Position numbers and translations under genes: made by a program
Part shown: piece after piece, positions 7,321 to 15,950 of the stretch
Layout of the letters: each line of letters starts with the position of its first letter
Numbering within the stretch: position 1 is the first letter of the stretch
Source of the DNA: Thermoleophilales bacterium
GTDB taxonomy: Bacteria > Actinomycetota > Thermoleophilia > Solirubrobacterales > 70-9
Assembly (NCBI GenBank): GCA_020636955.1
Contig: JACJWY010000021.1
Span: forward strand, 1 to 27,516
Direction: 5' to 3'
DNA: 27,516 nucleotides
The notes under the pieces: model-generated
What the model was told of the DNA's origin: nothing
The model's database searches: none
The model's input: only the letters and a program-made list of their open reading frames with translations

Positions 7321-8481
7321 GGGTCTCTCGGCCGCGGAGAGCTCCGATTCGGATGCCTCGTCGGAGGCCAGGAAGTCGGAGACGATCTCGACCGAGAGCA
7401 CCCCGGTCAGGCGACCTCTGGCGTCGATCACCGGGGCGTAGAGCGAACCGCTCTGAAGCAGGGTGGCAAGTCCGTCCCGCAGCACGCTGTCCGCATCGAT
7501 CATGGGATCGGCAGTTGAATCCGGTGTCGCGGGCACCTTCTCGCCGCTCAGATCCCGGTCCGAAAGCCAGCCGAGGGGGCGGTTTTCGCCGTCGACCAGC
7601 AGCGCGTAGGGAACCTCGGCCGCGGCGACGGCGGTCCTCACCGGTTCGGCCTGATCCCCGGCCTGGGCCAGCGGTGCCGTCCAGAGGTCAACATCCCGTA
7701 CCCGCATCAGGGCGAGCCGCTTGAGGGCCCGGTCGGCGCCGACGAAATCCTCGACGAAATCATCGGCCGGCTCCATCAGGAGCTCGGTCGGAGTGGCAAA
7801 CTGAGCCAGCCTGCCACCCTTCTTCAGAACGGCGACCCGGTCACCCATCTTGATCGCCTCATCGACGTCATGGGTCACGAAGAGGACCGTCTTGCGGAGC
7901 TCCGCCTGGAGCCTCAGGAACTCGTTCTGGAGTCGGGAGCGGTTGATCGGGTCGATCGCCCCGAAAGGCTCGTCCATCAGCATCACCGGCGGATCGACCG
8001 ACAGCGCCCTGGCCACACCCACCCGCTGCTGCTGGCCACCGGAGAGCTGGGCCGGGTAGCGATCGCCGTATTCCGGGTCGAGGCCGATCAGATCGAGCAG
8101 CTCGGCCGAGCGGGCGGAAATCTCCTCCTTGTCCCAGCCGAGCAGGGCGGGAACGGTGCCGATGTTCTGGCTGATCGTCCGATGGGGGAAGAGGCCAATC
8201 TGCTGGATCACGTACCCGATCTCCCGCCTCAGCCGGGCCGGGTCACCTTCCCTCACCGAGCGGCCGCCGATCAGGATGTCCCCGGAGGTCATCTCGACAG
8301 TCCGGTTGACCATGCGAAGCGCGGTCGTCTTGCCGCAGCCGGACGGTCCGACCAGTACGCAGATCTCACCCGCGGGAACCTCGAAGCTGAGGTTTTCCAC
8401 GGCGTCCGAGTGGGCGCCAGGGTAGCGCTTGGTCACGGCTTCGAAGCGGACGGGCGATGCGGAAACGCTCTCGGCGGTCAC
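7312..8481 (-). CDS. opuCA: Betaine/choline ABC transporter ATP-binding protein with CBS domains (OpuCA/ProV-type)
   Basis: This 389-aa ATPase energises the osmoprotectant importer. It has Walker A GPSGCGKT (45-52), the Q-loop near 93, the signature LSGGQ (146-150) and Walker B VMLMDEP (166-172). The C-terminal third carries a tandem CBS pair (about 255-375), the module that in OpuA/OpuC senses ionic strength or cyclic dinucleotides. The open frame extends to 8781, but GTG 8481 is the credible start: the family N-terminus aligns there, the extension would cross the divergent peptidase gene, and a TAGGAT box sits 7 nt upstream. It is the first gene of a four-gene leftward operon. Confidence 0.92.
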   Translation of the reverse strand: MTAESVSASPVRFEAVTKRYPGAHSDAVENLSFEVPAGEICVLVGPSGCGKTTALRMVNRTVEMTSGDILIGGRSVREGDPARLRREIGYVIQQIGLFPHRTISQNIGTVPALLGWDKEEISARSAELLDLIGLDPEYGDRYPAQLSGGQQQRVGVARALSVDPPVMLMDEPFGAIDPINRSRLQNEFLRLQAELRKTVLFVTHDVDEAIKMGDRVAVLKKGGRLAQFATPTELLMEPADDFVEDFVGADRALKRLALMRVRDVDLWTAPLAQAGDQAEPVRTAVAAAEVPYALLVDGENRPLGWLSDRDLSGEKVPATPDSTADPMIDADSVLRDGLATLLQSGSLYAPVIDARGRLTGVLSVEIVSDFLASDEASESELSAAERPHD

Positions 8482-8488
8482 TCGACTG

Positions 8489-8494
8489 ATCCTA
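8489..8494 (-). promoter_or_regulatory. -10 box of the betaine ABC operon, leaderless start
   Basis: TAGGAT on the minus strand ends 7 nt before the GTG of the ATPase gene, so the mRNA should start at or next to the start codon. No good -35 is visible at the usual distance. Confidence 0.55.
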
Positions 8495-8554
8495 TGCGGG
8501 GCACCCGCGGCAAAACCGGTTGCAGCAGGTTCAGGCTGGCAGCACTTTGTGTGC

Positions 8555-9820
8555 ATGTCTTTACAGTTCCGCGGAGTGCACTTCCCATCCCCCCTCAATT
8601 CCGGTCCTTCAACGGTCCGAGGCAAACAGTCCCGTGCCGCATTGCTGCTCGCTTTCGCGGCATTTGCCGCCGTCCTCACCCTGCTCGCGGGCGGTCCCGG
8701 CGCACTTGCCTCGACCCAGGACAAACTGGATGAAACGCAGTCAAAGATTGCCGACCAGAACGAAAAGAAGGGCGTGCTCACCGACGAGATTTCCGCCCTC
8801 AGCTCCAGGATCGACGATTACGAAGCCCAGGTCTCCGCCCTTCGCGCCCAGGAACAGGATGCGGAAATCCGCCTCGAGGCAAAACAGGCCGAACTCGACA
8901 AGGCCCAGGCCCAGGTTGACGAGGCCTACCACCAGCTCAAGGTCCTCGCCGCCCGTCTCAAACGGTCGCTAGCGGTCCTCAAACAACGCCTGGTCGCGAT
9001 CTACAAGGCCGGCGACTCCGGCGTGACCGACCTGATCCTGACCACCAAGAGCTACAGCGACCTGATCGAAAGCTCCAGCTACATCGAGCAGATCCAGAAC
9101 CGCAACGAATCGATCGTCGGCCGGGTCCGTGACCTGCGTGACCAGCAGGAGGCGGTGGTGATCCGCCTCAAGAAAGCCAAGGACACGATCGAGGCGGCCC
9201 GCGACGAGATCGCCTCCGAGAAGCAGAACCTCGCCACCGCCCGCAAGGCCGTTCAGGACCAGCAGGCGAAACTGCGCCAGGTCAAGTCCGACCGGCAGGC
9301 CAAGGTCGACAGCATCGACAGCAAGGTCGACCACCTCGAAGACATCGAAGCCGACCTCCAGCAGAAGATCGCCGAGCAGATCGCCGCCGCCTCCGGGGTC
9401 AGCGTGCTGCCCGCCGGGCCGATGAGCTCACCCTCCGCCGCCGGCCTGATCTGGCCGGTCGACGGCCCGATCACCTCCGGCTTCGGCGGCCGCAGCTCAC
9501 CCGGCGGCATCGGCACCACCTACCACGAGGGCCTCGACATCGGCGTGCCGGAGGGCACCCCGATCCGGGCCGCCGCCAGCGGCACGGTGATCATCGCGGC
9601 CTACACCGGTGGTTACGGCAATTACACCTGCATCGACCACGGCTCGGGCCTCTCGACCTGTTACGGCCACCAGTCAAGCTTCGCCGTCTCGGCCGGCCAG
9701 TCGGTCAGTCAGGGCGACATCATCGGCTACTCCGGCAACACCGGAAACTCGACCGGGCCCCACCTCCATTTCGAGGTACGGATCAACGGCGTCGCCCAGG
9801 ATCCCCTCGGCTACCTGTAG
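8555..9820 (+). CDS. Secreted coiled-coil M23-family peptidase (EnvC/NlpD-like murein hydrolase or activator)
   Basis: This protein is about 421 aa long. A basic N-terminus and hydrophobic segment (about 25-45) ending near ALAS form a signal peptide or anchor. Long heptad-rich coiled coils follow (about 50-275), then a C-terminal LytM/M23 domain. The zinc-ligand motifs are intact: HEGLD (H324, D328) and HLH (H403, H405), with a further His at 372. It should therefore be an active peptidoglycan endopeptidase rather than a dead activator. ATG 8555 lacks a Shine-Dalgarno. GTG 8576, 8 nt after a TACAGT box (8562-8567), is an alternative leaderless start that would remove seven residues. It is transcribed divergently from the betaine operon. 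Confidence 0.92.
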   Translation: MSLQFRGVHFPSPLNSGPSTVRGKQSRAALLLAFAAFAAVLTLLAGGPGALASTQDKLDETQSKIADQNEKKGVLTDEISALSSRIDDYEAQVSALRAQEQDAEIRLEAKQAELDKAQAQVDEAYHQLKVLAARLKRSLAVLKQRLVAIYKAGDSGVTDLILTTKSYSDLIESSSYIEQIQNRNESIVGRVRDLRDQQEAVVIRLKKAKDTIEAARDEIASEKQNLATARKAVQDQQAKLRQVKSDRQAKVDSIDSKVDHLEDIEADLQQKIAEQIAAASGVSVLPAGPMSSPSAAGLIWPVDGPITSGFGGRSSPGGIGTTYHEGLDIGVPEGTPIRAAASGTVIIAAYTGGYGNYTCIDHGSGLSTCYGHQSSFAVSAGQSVSQGDIIGYSGNTGNSTGPHLHFEVRINGVAQDPLGYL

Positions 9821-9861
9821 GCCCGGGCAGCGCACCCAGGACGCACCTGCGGGCGCCGTGG

Positions 9862-9895
9862 CTTCGTCGGTCGCTTGACGGTTCGGGAACGTACG
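9862..9895 (+). repeat. Dispersed 34-bp repeat, copy 2
   Basis: This is the second copy of the sequence at 71-104, with two mismatches. It sits in the 87-bp gap between the convergent peptidase and amidohydrolase genes, close to both stops. It contains GTTC-gg-GAAC but no classic terminator T-run. Confidence 0.7.
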
Positions 9896-9907
9896 GAAAA
9901 GTGCGGG

Positions 9908-11212
9908 TCAGGACAGTCCGAGGCGGGTTGCACGTTCCCGGGCCCTGGCGAGGATTTCCTCGTGGTCTTCTACCTCGCGGTTCCGCATCAGGATGTGGCC
10001 GTCCACGACTGTGTCCTTTACCGCTGAGCCGGTGGCCGAGTAGACGAGGCTTGAGGTCAGGTTTCCGAGGCCGAGTTCGGGCGTGGCCGGGTCGAGGACG
10101 ATGAAATCGGCGGGGGCACCGACCGTCAGCGGGTCAGAGGCGGGGAGGGACGGGCGCCCGAGTCCGGCGATCAGCTCCGAGCGTTGGCCGGTGGCGATCG
10201 CCCAGGCTTCCCCGATCGGAATCGCTTCGGCGTCGACCGCATCATGGCGCTGGGCGAGGGCGAAGACCTTGAGGTCCGCCAGCAGGTCAAGGGAATTGTT
10301 CGAACCGGCGCCGTCAGTGCCGAGCGCCATTGGCACGCCGGCCCGGGCTGCCTCCGGATAGGGGAAGACTCCGCCGACGGCCAGCTTCATGTTCGCGACC
10401 GGATTGGTGGTGACCGTGGCGCCCCGGTCGGCGATCAGTTCCAGTTCCTCACGGTCCAGCCAGACCCCGTGGGCGAGGGTGGTCTTCGGGGTCAGCAGGC
10501 CGAGGCTGTCGAGATAGGCGGCAGGGCGCATCCCGTGCGCCTCCACGCAGTCGATCACCTCGCCCTCGGTTTCCGAGAGGTGAATGTGGATCGGCAAGTC
10601 CCGGTCCGCCGCCAGTCCGACCGCGTATTCGAGGCTGGCGGTGCCGACCGTGTAAATCGCGTGGGGCGCGACCACGGCAGTGATCCGGTCCCCGAATGCG
10701 GCCAGCTCGTCCAGCCAGCCTTCGAGTTGCCGGTTTCGCTCCTCGAAGGTCAGGTCGGGCGCATCGAAAAGGGGCGGGCCGATCGCGGTTCTGAGGCCCG
10801 CGTCCTCGACCGCGCGGGCGGTCGAAGCCGGCTGCCAGTACATGTCCCAGAAACCGGTGGTGCCGCTACGGATCATCTCCAGGCAGGCGAGGCGGGTGCC
10901 CCAGTAGACGTCATCCGGTTCGAGCTTCGCCTCGACCGGCCAGATCGCTTCCTTGAGCCAGCGCATCAGCGGCAGGTCGTCGCCATGGCCGCGGAAGAGG
11001 GTCATAGCGGCGTGGGTGTGGCCGTTGATCAGGGAGGGGGCGAGGGTGCCACCGCCGGCGTCGAGGGTTTCGGAATCGGGACCGCCGGCCGGGGCCGCTC
11101 CGCTGCCGGCATCGGGACCGATCGCGGTGATCACCCCGTCCAGAGCGGTCAGGGAAACCGGCTCGCCATCGAGGACGGCATTGGTGACCAGCAGGCGGCG
11201 ATGGCCGCTCAA
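9908..11212 (-). CDS. mtaD: Amidohydrolase, MTA/SAH deaminase family
   Basis: This 434-aa metal-dependent hydrolase of the SsnA/MtaD/TrzA group probably deaminates 5'-methylthioadenosine, S-adenosylhomocysteine or a related adenosine derivative in the cytosol. It has the amidohydrolase metal set: NGHTH (H65, H67), H209 or H211 in IHIHLSETEGEV with E214/E217, LAHGVWL (H248) and GTDGAGSNN (D300). The TTG start at 11212 overlaps the TGA of the DUF3817-like gene (TTGA), so translation is coupled. Other members of this group deaminate or dechlorinate triazines or guanine, so the substrate is only probable. Confidence 0.85.
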   Translation of the reverse strand: MSGHRRLLVTNAVLDGEPVSLTALDGVITAIGPDAGSGAAPAGGPDSETLDAGGGTLAPSLINGHTHAAMTLFRGHGDDLPLMRWLKEAIWPVEAKLEPDDVYWGTRLACLEMIRSGTTGFWDMYWQPASTARAVEDAGLRTAIGPPLFDAPDLTFEERNRQLEGWLDELAAFGDRITAVVAPHAIYTVGTASLEYAVGLAADRDLPIHIHLSETEGEVIDCVEAHGMRPAAYLDSLGLLTPKTTLAHGVWLDREELELIADRGATVTTNPVANMKLAVGGVFPYPEAARAGVPMALGTDGAGSNNSLDLLADLKVFALAQRHDAVDAEAIPIGEAWAIATGQRSELIAGLGRPSLPASDPLTVGAPADFIVLDPATPELGLGNLTSSLVYSATGSAVKDTVVDGHILMRNREVEDHEEILARARERATRLGLS

Positions 11213-11625
11213 GATGTCACCGCCTCGGCCTCAGCCAGCTTGCGGCGGTGGCTCTGAAGCAGGAACTCGATCGTGCCGAAGAAGGGGGCGATACAGCCGA
11301 GCAGCGTGATCGCCAGGGCGAGGCGCAGATTGATCACCCGGTAATGGACGGCGAGGATCGCGGTGATCGACATCCCGATCCAGAGCAGGCCGTGGGTCAG
11401 GCCGAGAATGAACGTGTACGGCTGCGGACCGCCGAGCAGGAAAGCGCAGATCAGGAGGCCCGTGTAGACGAAAGAATGGACGAGGCTGACCACTTCCATC
11501 CGGTGGAAGGTGACCAGCCTCTTGAAACGGGTGCCGAACCCCCTCAGGGAGAGAGGATCAGGGGGTGCGGCTGGCGACCGATCCGATCCGGCCGCCGGTC
11601 TTCTTGTCGGAGCTGCGGGTGCCAC
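11209..11625 (-). CDS. DUF3817-like small integral membrane protein
   Basis: This protein is up to 138 aa long. The core has a basic start (FKRLVTFHR), then three or four hydrophobic helices with LTHGLLWIGM in the second, as in the actinobacterial DUF3817 family, and a basic C-terminus. GTG 11625 is assumed because the conserved FKRL segment should be included. The first 35 residues are low-complexity Pro/Ala and overlap the preceding small gene by 68 bp, so the true start may be later; ATG 11499 would give 96 aa. Function unknown. Confidence 0.7.
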   Translation of the reverse strand: MAPAAPTRRPAAGSDRSPAAPPDPLSLRGFGTRFKRLVTFHRMEVVSLVHSFVYTGLLICAFLLGGPQPYTFILGLTHGLLWIGMSITAILAVHYRVINLRLALAITLLGCIAPFFGTIEFLLQSHRRKLAEAEAVTS

Positions 11626-11818
11626 TCGAGCGCAAGCCTTTCACGCCGAAGCGGCTTCGTGCCATTTCGGCCACGGCCAGGGTTGCCGCGGTCAGGGTGA
11701 CCGCCTGGACGCTGTCGGCTCCGCCGAGGAGAGATCCGGAGAGCACCACCGCAGCTGCCGCCTTGGGGGTCTTGTCCGATTCGGCGACCTTCGCCACTCT
11801 CTTTTCAGCCCGTTCCAT
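11558..11818 (-). CDS. Small hypothetical protein, 86 aa
   Basis: This open frame has a charged N-terminus (MERAEKRVAKVAESDK), an Ala/Leu/Thr-rich middle (about 19-52) that could form one or two helices, and a basic tail. I do not recognise a family. Support for it being real comes from a TATGTT box ending 6 nt before ATG 11818, the same arrangement as at other genes here, and from its position at the head of a leftward run with the DUF3817-like gene and mtaD. It overlaps the annotated start of the next gene by 68 bp. Confidence 0.55.
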   Translation of the reverse strand: MERAEKRVAKVAESDKTPKAAAAVVLSGSLLGGADSVQAVTLTAATLAVAEMARSRFGVKGLRSSGTRSSDKKTGGRIGSVASRTP

Positions 11819-11824
11819 GCCATC

Positions 11825-11830
11825 AACATA
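11825..11830 (-). promoter_or_regulatory. -10 box, leaderless start of the 86-aa gene
   Basis: TATGTT on the minus strand ends 6 nt before the ATG at 11818. Confidence 0.45.
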
Positions 11831-11877
11831 CGGCCGCGCCAGCCGCCACAGGTTGAAATTCTGTGAACCCCGGAAAT

Positions 11878-11908
11878 CCCTGACTTCGCCCGCGAAAGCG
11901 CGTCAGGG
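11878..11908 (-). terminator. Possible terminator of the pot operon
   Basis: CCCTGAC and GTCAGGG form a 7-bp stem overlapping the potC stop codon, with a small inner GCG/CGC stem, followed on the minus strand by ATTTCC. The T-run is weak. Confidence 0.4.
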
Positions 11909-12739
11909 CTCGGGAATCGGCGTACCGGCGCCGGCCCCGGAAGCGGTGACCGACTCTTCCTTGGTCAGGCGGTTGGCGATGTAGACCGGGATCATCGAGA
12001 GCAGGATCGCGATCACCGCCACCGCGTAAACCTTGCCGGGCTGATTGGGCCGGAAGAGGGTGTTGAAGATGTAGATCGGCAGGGTCTGGTCGCCGGCCCC
12101 GATAGTGAAGTTGGTGACCACGATCTCGTCGAAGGAAAGGGCGAAGGCGAGCAGCCCGCCGGCGACCAGGGCCGAGCGCATGTTCGGCAGGGTGACCCGC
12201 CTGAAGGTGGTCCACGGCGTGGCGCCGAGATCGGCCGAAGCATCCTCGAGCGTGGTCGACATCCGCCTGAGCCGGGCGGCGGCGTTGTTGAAGACGATCA
12301 CGATGCAGAAGGTCGCGTGGGCGACGATCACCGTGAACAGGGTCAGCTTCATGTCGAAGACCTGGGTGAAGGTCGCGTTGAGGGCGATGCCGGTGACGAT
12401 GCCGGGCAGGGCGATCGGGATCAGGACCAGGAAGGTGATCGATTCGCGACCGAAGAACCTGTGGCGGGCCACGGCCAGCGAGGCAAGGGTGCCGAGGACG
12501 AGGGCGATTGCGGTGGCGGCCGCACCGACCTTGACCGAGTTCCAGAGCGCATCACGGGCGGCCTGGTCCTGGATCGCCTTCGGGAACCAGCTCAGGGTGA
12601 AGCCGTCCGGCGGCCAGGCGAGAACCTGATTCGGGTTGGTCGAGTAGATCAGGATGATCAGCAGCGGGATGTAGATGAAACCCAGGGTGATCGCCACCGC
12701 GACCCGGAGCAGGTTCTTTGTCAGCGGGCTGAAGGTCAT
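11903..12739 (-). CDS. potC: Polyamine ABC transporter permease PotC
   Basis: This 278-aa inner-membrane permease has six predicted helices. Its EAA loop lies near SADLGATPWTTFRRVTLPNM, and it has the family segment FALSFDEIVVTNF shared with PotC/YdcV. With PotB it forms the translocation pore for spermidine/putrescine-type substrates. Its ATG is 3 nt after the potB stop (TGAGCGATG), and it is the last gene of the leftward operon. Substrate specificity rests on family membership. Confidence 0.92.
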   Translation of the reverse strand: MTFSPLTKNLLRVAVAITLGFIYIPLLIILIYSTNPNQVLAWPPDGFTLSWFPKAIQDQAARDALWNSVKVGAAATAIALVLGTLASLAVARHRFFGRESITFLVLIPIALPGIVTGIALNATFTQVFDMKLTLFTVIVAHATFCIVIVFNNAAARLRRMSTTLEDASADLGATPWTTFRRVTLPNMRSALVAGGLLAFALSFDEIVVTNFTIGAGDQTLPIYIFNTLFRPNQPGKVYAVAVIAILLSMIPVYIANRLTKEESVTASGAGAGTPIPEP

Positions 12740-12742
12740 CGC

Positions 12743-13636
12743 TCAGACATGCTCGAAGGCTCCGAACCGCCGACTGACAAGGAGGTAGATGACCATCACC
12801 ACGATCGGGATCACGGTGATCGCCGCGGCGAGCGGCAGGTTGGCGACGAAGTTGCTGTAGACGACGTTGCCGATGAACTGCTTGTCGCCCACATTTGCCG
12901 GGGTGATGTAGTCACCGAGGGTGAGCGAGAAGGTGAAGATCGAACCGGCGACGATCGCCGGGAAGGTCAGCGGCATGATCACCTTGCGGAAGGTTCGGCC
13001 GGGCCTGGCTCCGAGGTCCTCGGAAGCGCTCAGCAGCGAATCCGGGATCCGTTCGAGGCCGGCGTAGATCGGGATGATCATGTACGGCAGCCAGATGTAG
13101 CTCATGACCAGCCAGACGGCGACTGTGCCGTAACCGGGGCCATGCAGGCCGAAGGGTTCGAGCGCCCAGTTGATCGCCCCGTCCTCGGAGAGCATCAGCC
13201 GCCAGGCACCGACCTTGACCAGGTAGCTCGACCAGAGCGGCAGCAGGACCGCCACGACCAGCATCGACTGCATTCTCGGTTTGGCCAGTTTCGCCATGTA
13301 GAAAGCGATCGGAAAGGCAAGGATTGCGTCGGTCACCGTTACCGCGGCGGCGACTCCGATCGTTCGAAAGGTGATCGTCCGGTAGACCTCGTCACTGAAG
13401 ATCGTGTCGAAGTTGTCGAGGCTGAAACCCTGGACGACTTCGCCGCTCAGCTCGTTCAGATGCCAGAAGGAGGCGGCGAGCATCACTCCCAGCGAGCCCA
13501 GGTAGCCGATGACCAGCCAGCCGATCGGTGCGGCCAGCAGGGCCGCGACGGTCAGCCGCGGTCGCCCCTGAAAGAAGTCGGCGAGCCTCCTGCCCGCCGA
13601 CTTCCGGGGCGCCGGAGCTGTGGCTTCAGCAGCCAA
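12743..13636 (-). CDS. potB: Polyamine ABC transporter permease PotB
   Basis: This 297-aa permease of the PotB/YdcU family has about six helices and an EAA loop at SEDLGARPGRTFRKVIMPLT. A cytoplasmic basic N-terminus (RKSAGRRLADFFQGRPR) precedes the first helix. The TTG at 13636 is used because the in-frame stop upstream is only four codons away and no ATG is available. GGAG lies close upstream with unusually short spacing. It follows potD by 39 bp and precedes potC by 3 bp. Confidence 0.9.
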   Translation of the reverse strand: MAAEATAPAPRKSAGRRLADFFQGRPRLTVAALLAAPIGWLVIGYLGSLGVMLAASFWHLNELSGEVVQGFSLDNFDTIFSDEVYRTITFRTIGVAAAVTVTDAILAFPIAFYMAKLAKPRMQSMLVVAVLLPLWSSYLVKVGAWRLMLSEDGAINWALEPFGLHGPGYGTVAVWLVMSYIWLPYMIIPIYAGLERIPDSLLSASEDLGARPGRTFRKVIMPLTFPAIVAGSIFTFSLTLGDYITPANVGDKQFIGNVVYSNFVANLPLAAAITVIPIVVMVIYLLVSRRFGAFEHV

Positions 13637-13675
13637 CAGCTCCGGTCACTTCGATTGCGTTTCCGGGGTGACTCA

Positions 13676-14866
13676 TTACCCCTTGATTTCGGTCCACGCC
13701 TGGACCCATTCGTCGTACGTCTTGCACTCGCTTCCGCGGTCATCGCCGCAGTCGCTGATCGGCGTCTTCCAGAACGCGATCTGGTCGTAGTACTTCTCGT
13801 CCTTGGCGTGGTAGGTGTCGCAGTGCTTCGGATCCGAGGTCAGATCACAGGCACCGAGATTGGCCGGCGCCTCGCCGAACCACTCCGCGACCTGGGCCTG
13901 GACCTTCGGTGAACCCATCCAGTTCATCCACTCGAGCATGCAGTTCGGGTGATCTGCCTGGGAGCTCAGCATCCAGGTATCCGACCAGCCGGTCGAACCT
14001 TCCTTCGGCAGGTCCGCGTCGACGTTCTCGCCAGCCGCCTGCAGGGCACTGGTCTGGTACTGCCAGCTCGAACCGATCACCGAGTCACCGTTGGTGTACG
14101 ACGAGATGTTCTTCGTCGCATCCGGCCAGTACTCGCCGATGAACTTGTTCTGCTGCTTGAGCAGGTCGACCGCAGCGTTGAACTGATCTTCGTCGAGCTC
14201 GTACGGATCGGTGATCCCGAGATCGGGCTGCGTGGCCTCGAGGTAGACGGCCGCGTCAGCGATGTAGATCGGATTGTCCGGCGCGGTGATCTTGCCGCTG
14301 TACTTGGAAGCCATGGCCGGATCGAAGACCGAGCCCCAGCTGTCCGGAGCGGGCTTGACCGCGTCCTTGTTGTAGAGCAGAACATTGGCGCCCCAGCCGT
14401 GAGGCATCCCGTAGTTCATGCCGTCCTTGGAGTTGTAGTCCTGATCCTTCAGGCTCGGGTTGATGTCGGCGTAGTTCGACAGGATGCTCATGTCGATCGG
14501 GCTGACATCACCACCCTCGATCAGGCGCACCGAGGCGTCACCGGAAGCCGACACGCCATCGTACTGGCCGGTCCGCATCAGCTTGACCATCTCGTCCGAG
14601 GTGCTGGCGGTTTTGGTGTTGACCTGGCACTGGGTCTGCTTCTCGAACGGGGTCACCCAGTCGACCGTCTTGTCGGTCGAACCGTCCTCGGCGTAACCGG
14701 CCCAGGCGATCAGGTTGAGGGCACCTTCGGTCTTGCCGATCGAGGTCACCTCGTCACTGCTGCTGTCGTCATCGCTGCCGCCGCAACCGGCAACCGCGAG
14801 GACGCCAACCAGCGCCAGCACTAGCAGCCAGGCGAACCTGGCGGGGTATCTATGCGCATAACTCAT
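13676..14866 (-). CDS. potD: Polyamine ABC transporter substrate-binding lipoprotein PotD
   Basis: This 396-aa lipoprotein has the signal peptide MSYAHRYPARF plus a hydrophobic core and the lipobox AVAGC (Cys28), followed by a D/S-rich linker. The mature part begins with GALNLIAWAGYAEDG, characteristic of PotD/PotF-type periplasmic binding proteins. ATG 14866 overlaps the potA stop (ATGA) with GGAGGA 9 nt upstream. The longer open frame to 14944 is rejected because it would bury the signal peptide. It delivers polyamine or a similar cation to PotBC. The position directly after potA, rather than last as in E. coli potABCD, is worth noting. Confidence 0.92.
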   Translation of the reverse strand: MSYAHRYPARFAWLLVLALVGVLAVAGCGGSDDDSSSDEVTSIGKTEGALNLIAWAGYAEDGSTDKTVDWVTPFEKQTQCQVNTKTASTSDEMVKLMRTGQYDGVSASGDASVRLIEGGDVSPIDMSILSNYADINPSLKDQDYNSKDGMNYGMPHGWGANVLLYNKDAVKPAPDSWGSVFDPAMASKYSGKITAPDNPIYIADAAVYLEATQPDLGITDPYELDEDQFNAAVDLLKQQNKFIGEYWPDATKNISSYTNGDSVIGSSWQYQTSALQAAGENVDADLPKEGSTGWSDTWMLSSQADHPNCMLEWMNWMGSPKVQAQVAEWFGEAPANLGACDLTSDPKHCDTYHAKDEKYYDQIAFWKTPISDCGDDRGSECKTYDEWVQAWTEIKG

Positions 14867-15945
14867 GAAACGTTTTCCTCCTCCAATTGGACGGACTCTT
14901 TTCTCTCTCCTGGTTGAATCGAAACGGCGTGCTCCGGCCGCCATCCGACAACTACCTCCTGGCCGACACTCCCACCGGGCTCGGCTTCAGATTCGGTGTT
15001 CTGCAGGGCGACCTGAACCGCGCCGCCCGCATCAAGTTCCACCCTGACCCTGGTGACCATGCCGACGTAGGCCGACTCGGTGACCTTGCCGCGTTCGGTG
15101 ACCAGACCGTCGGTCGGGTCGCCTTGACCGATCATGCGGATTTTCTCCGGCCTGATCGTCAGCTTCTTCCCGTCCCGCTCGATTGCGTTCGAGACGCCGA
15201 CGAAGCCGGCGACGAACTCGTTGGCCGGATGCTCGTAAAGATCCCGCGGTGAGCTGAGCTGCTCGATCCGGCCCTCGTTGAAGACCGCGATCCGGTCGCT
15301 CATGGTCAGGGCTTCATCCTGATCGTGGGTCACATAAATGAAGGTGATCCCGACCTCCGACTGGATCTGCTTCAGCTCGACCTGCATCTGCTCGCGCAGC
15401 TTGAGGTCGAGTGCGCCGAGTGGCTCGTCGAGCAGCAGCACCCGCGGCCGGTTCACGATCGCCCGGGCGAGAGCGACCCTTTGGCGCTGGCCGCCGGAGA
15501 GCTCGTTCGGCTTGCGCTCGCCGTGGCCACCGAGGCGAACCATGCGCAGAGCTTCATCGCGGCGCCTGGCCCGTTCACCCTTCGGCACCTTGGCAATCGA
15601 AAGGCCGTATTCGATGTTCGCCGCCACCGTCATGTGCGGGAAAAGCGCGTAGTCCTGGAAGACGGTGTTGACCGAGCGCGCATATGGCGCGAGTCCACTG
15701 ACATCCTGGCCACCGAGTTCGACCTTTCCGGCGTCAGGTTGCTCGAAGCCGGCGATCATCTTCAGGGTGGTCGTCTTGCCTGAACCGGAAGGTCCGAGCA
15801 TGGTGAAGAACTCTCCCGGCAAGACCTCGAGGTCGATCGAATCGACCGCCGTGAAGTCCCCGTAGCGTCTGGTCAGGCCGGTAAGGCGGACGTCAGGAAC
15901 GGCTGACGGGTCGGCCGGGGCTGGGGGTGTGGACGGACTGGACGT
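14863..15945 (-). CDS. potA: Polyamine ABC transporter ATP-binding protein PotA, apparent ACG start
   Basis: This 360-aa ATPase has Walker A GPSGSGKT (51-58), the signature LSGGQ (149-153), Walker B VLLLDEP (169-175) and a C-terminal TOBE-type domain typical of PotA. The frame holds no ATG, GTG or TTG upstream of codon 42 (a TTG at 15822, which would delete the first strands of the nucleotide-binding domain). Reading upstream gives the expected VPDVRLTGLTRRYGDFTAVD, and a strong AAGAGGAG (15951-15958) sits 5 nt before an in-frame ACG. I infer initiation at ACG 15945; a mutation or sequencing error of ATG is possible. It is the first gene of potADBC. Confidence 0.85.
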   Translation of the reverse strand, partial: TSSPSTPPAPADPSAVPDVRLTGLTRRYGDFTAVDSIDLEVLPGEFFTMLGPSGSGKTTTLKMIAGFEQPDAGKVELGGQDVSGLAPYARSVNTVFQDYALFPHMTVAANIEYGLSIAKVPKGERARRRDEALRMVRLGGHGERKPNELSGGQRQRVALARAIVNRPRVLLLDEPLGALDLKLREQMQVELKQIQSEVGITFIYVTHDQDEALTMSDRIAVFNEGRIEQLSSPRDLYEHPANEFVAGFVGVSNAIERDGKKLTIRPEKIRMIGQGDPTDGLVTERGKVTESAYVGMVTRVRVELDAGGAVQVALQNTESEAEPGGSVGQEVVVGWRPEHAVSIQPGERKESVQLEEENVS

Positions 15946-15950
15946 GGTTG

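Noticed and set aside
8482..8781. N-terminal extension of the betaine ABC ATPase up to 8781
   Set aside because: It would overlap the divergent M23 peptidase signal-peptide region, is low-complexity and precedes a good leaderless start at 8481.
10184..11257. 357-aa open frame on the plus strand across mtaD
   Set aside because: It is a shadow of a conserved amidohydrolase with no family-like sequence.
12317..13912. 531-aa open frame on the plus strand across potC/potB
   Set aside because: It is antisense to two conserved permeases, with extreme Asp/Gly/Arg/Gln composition typical of shadow frames.
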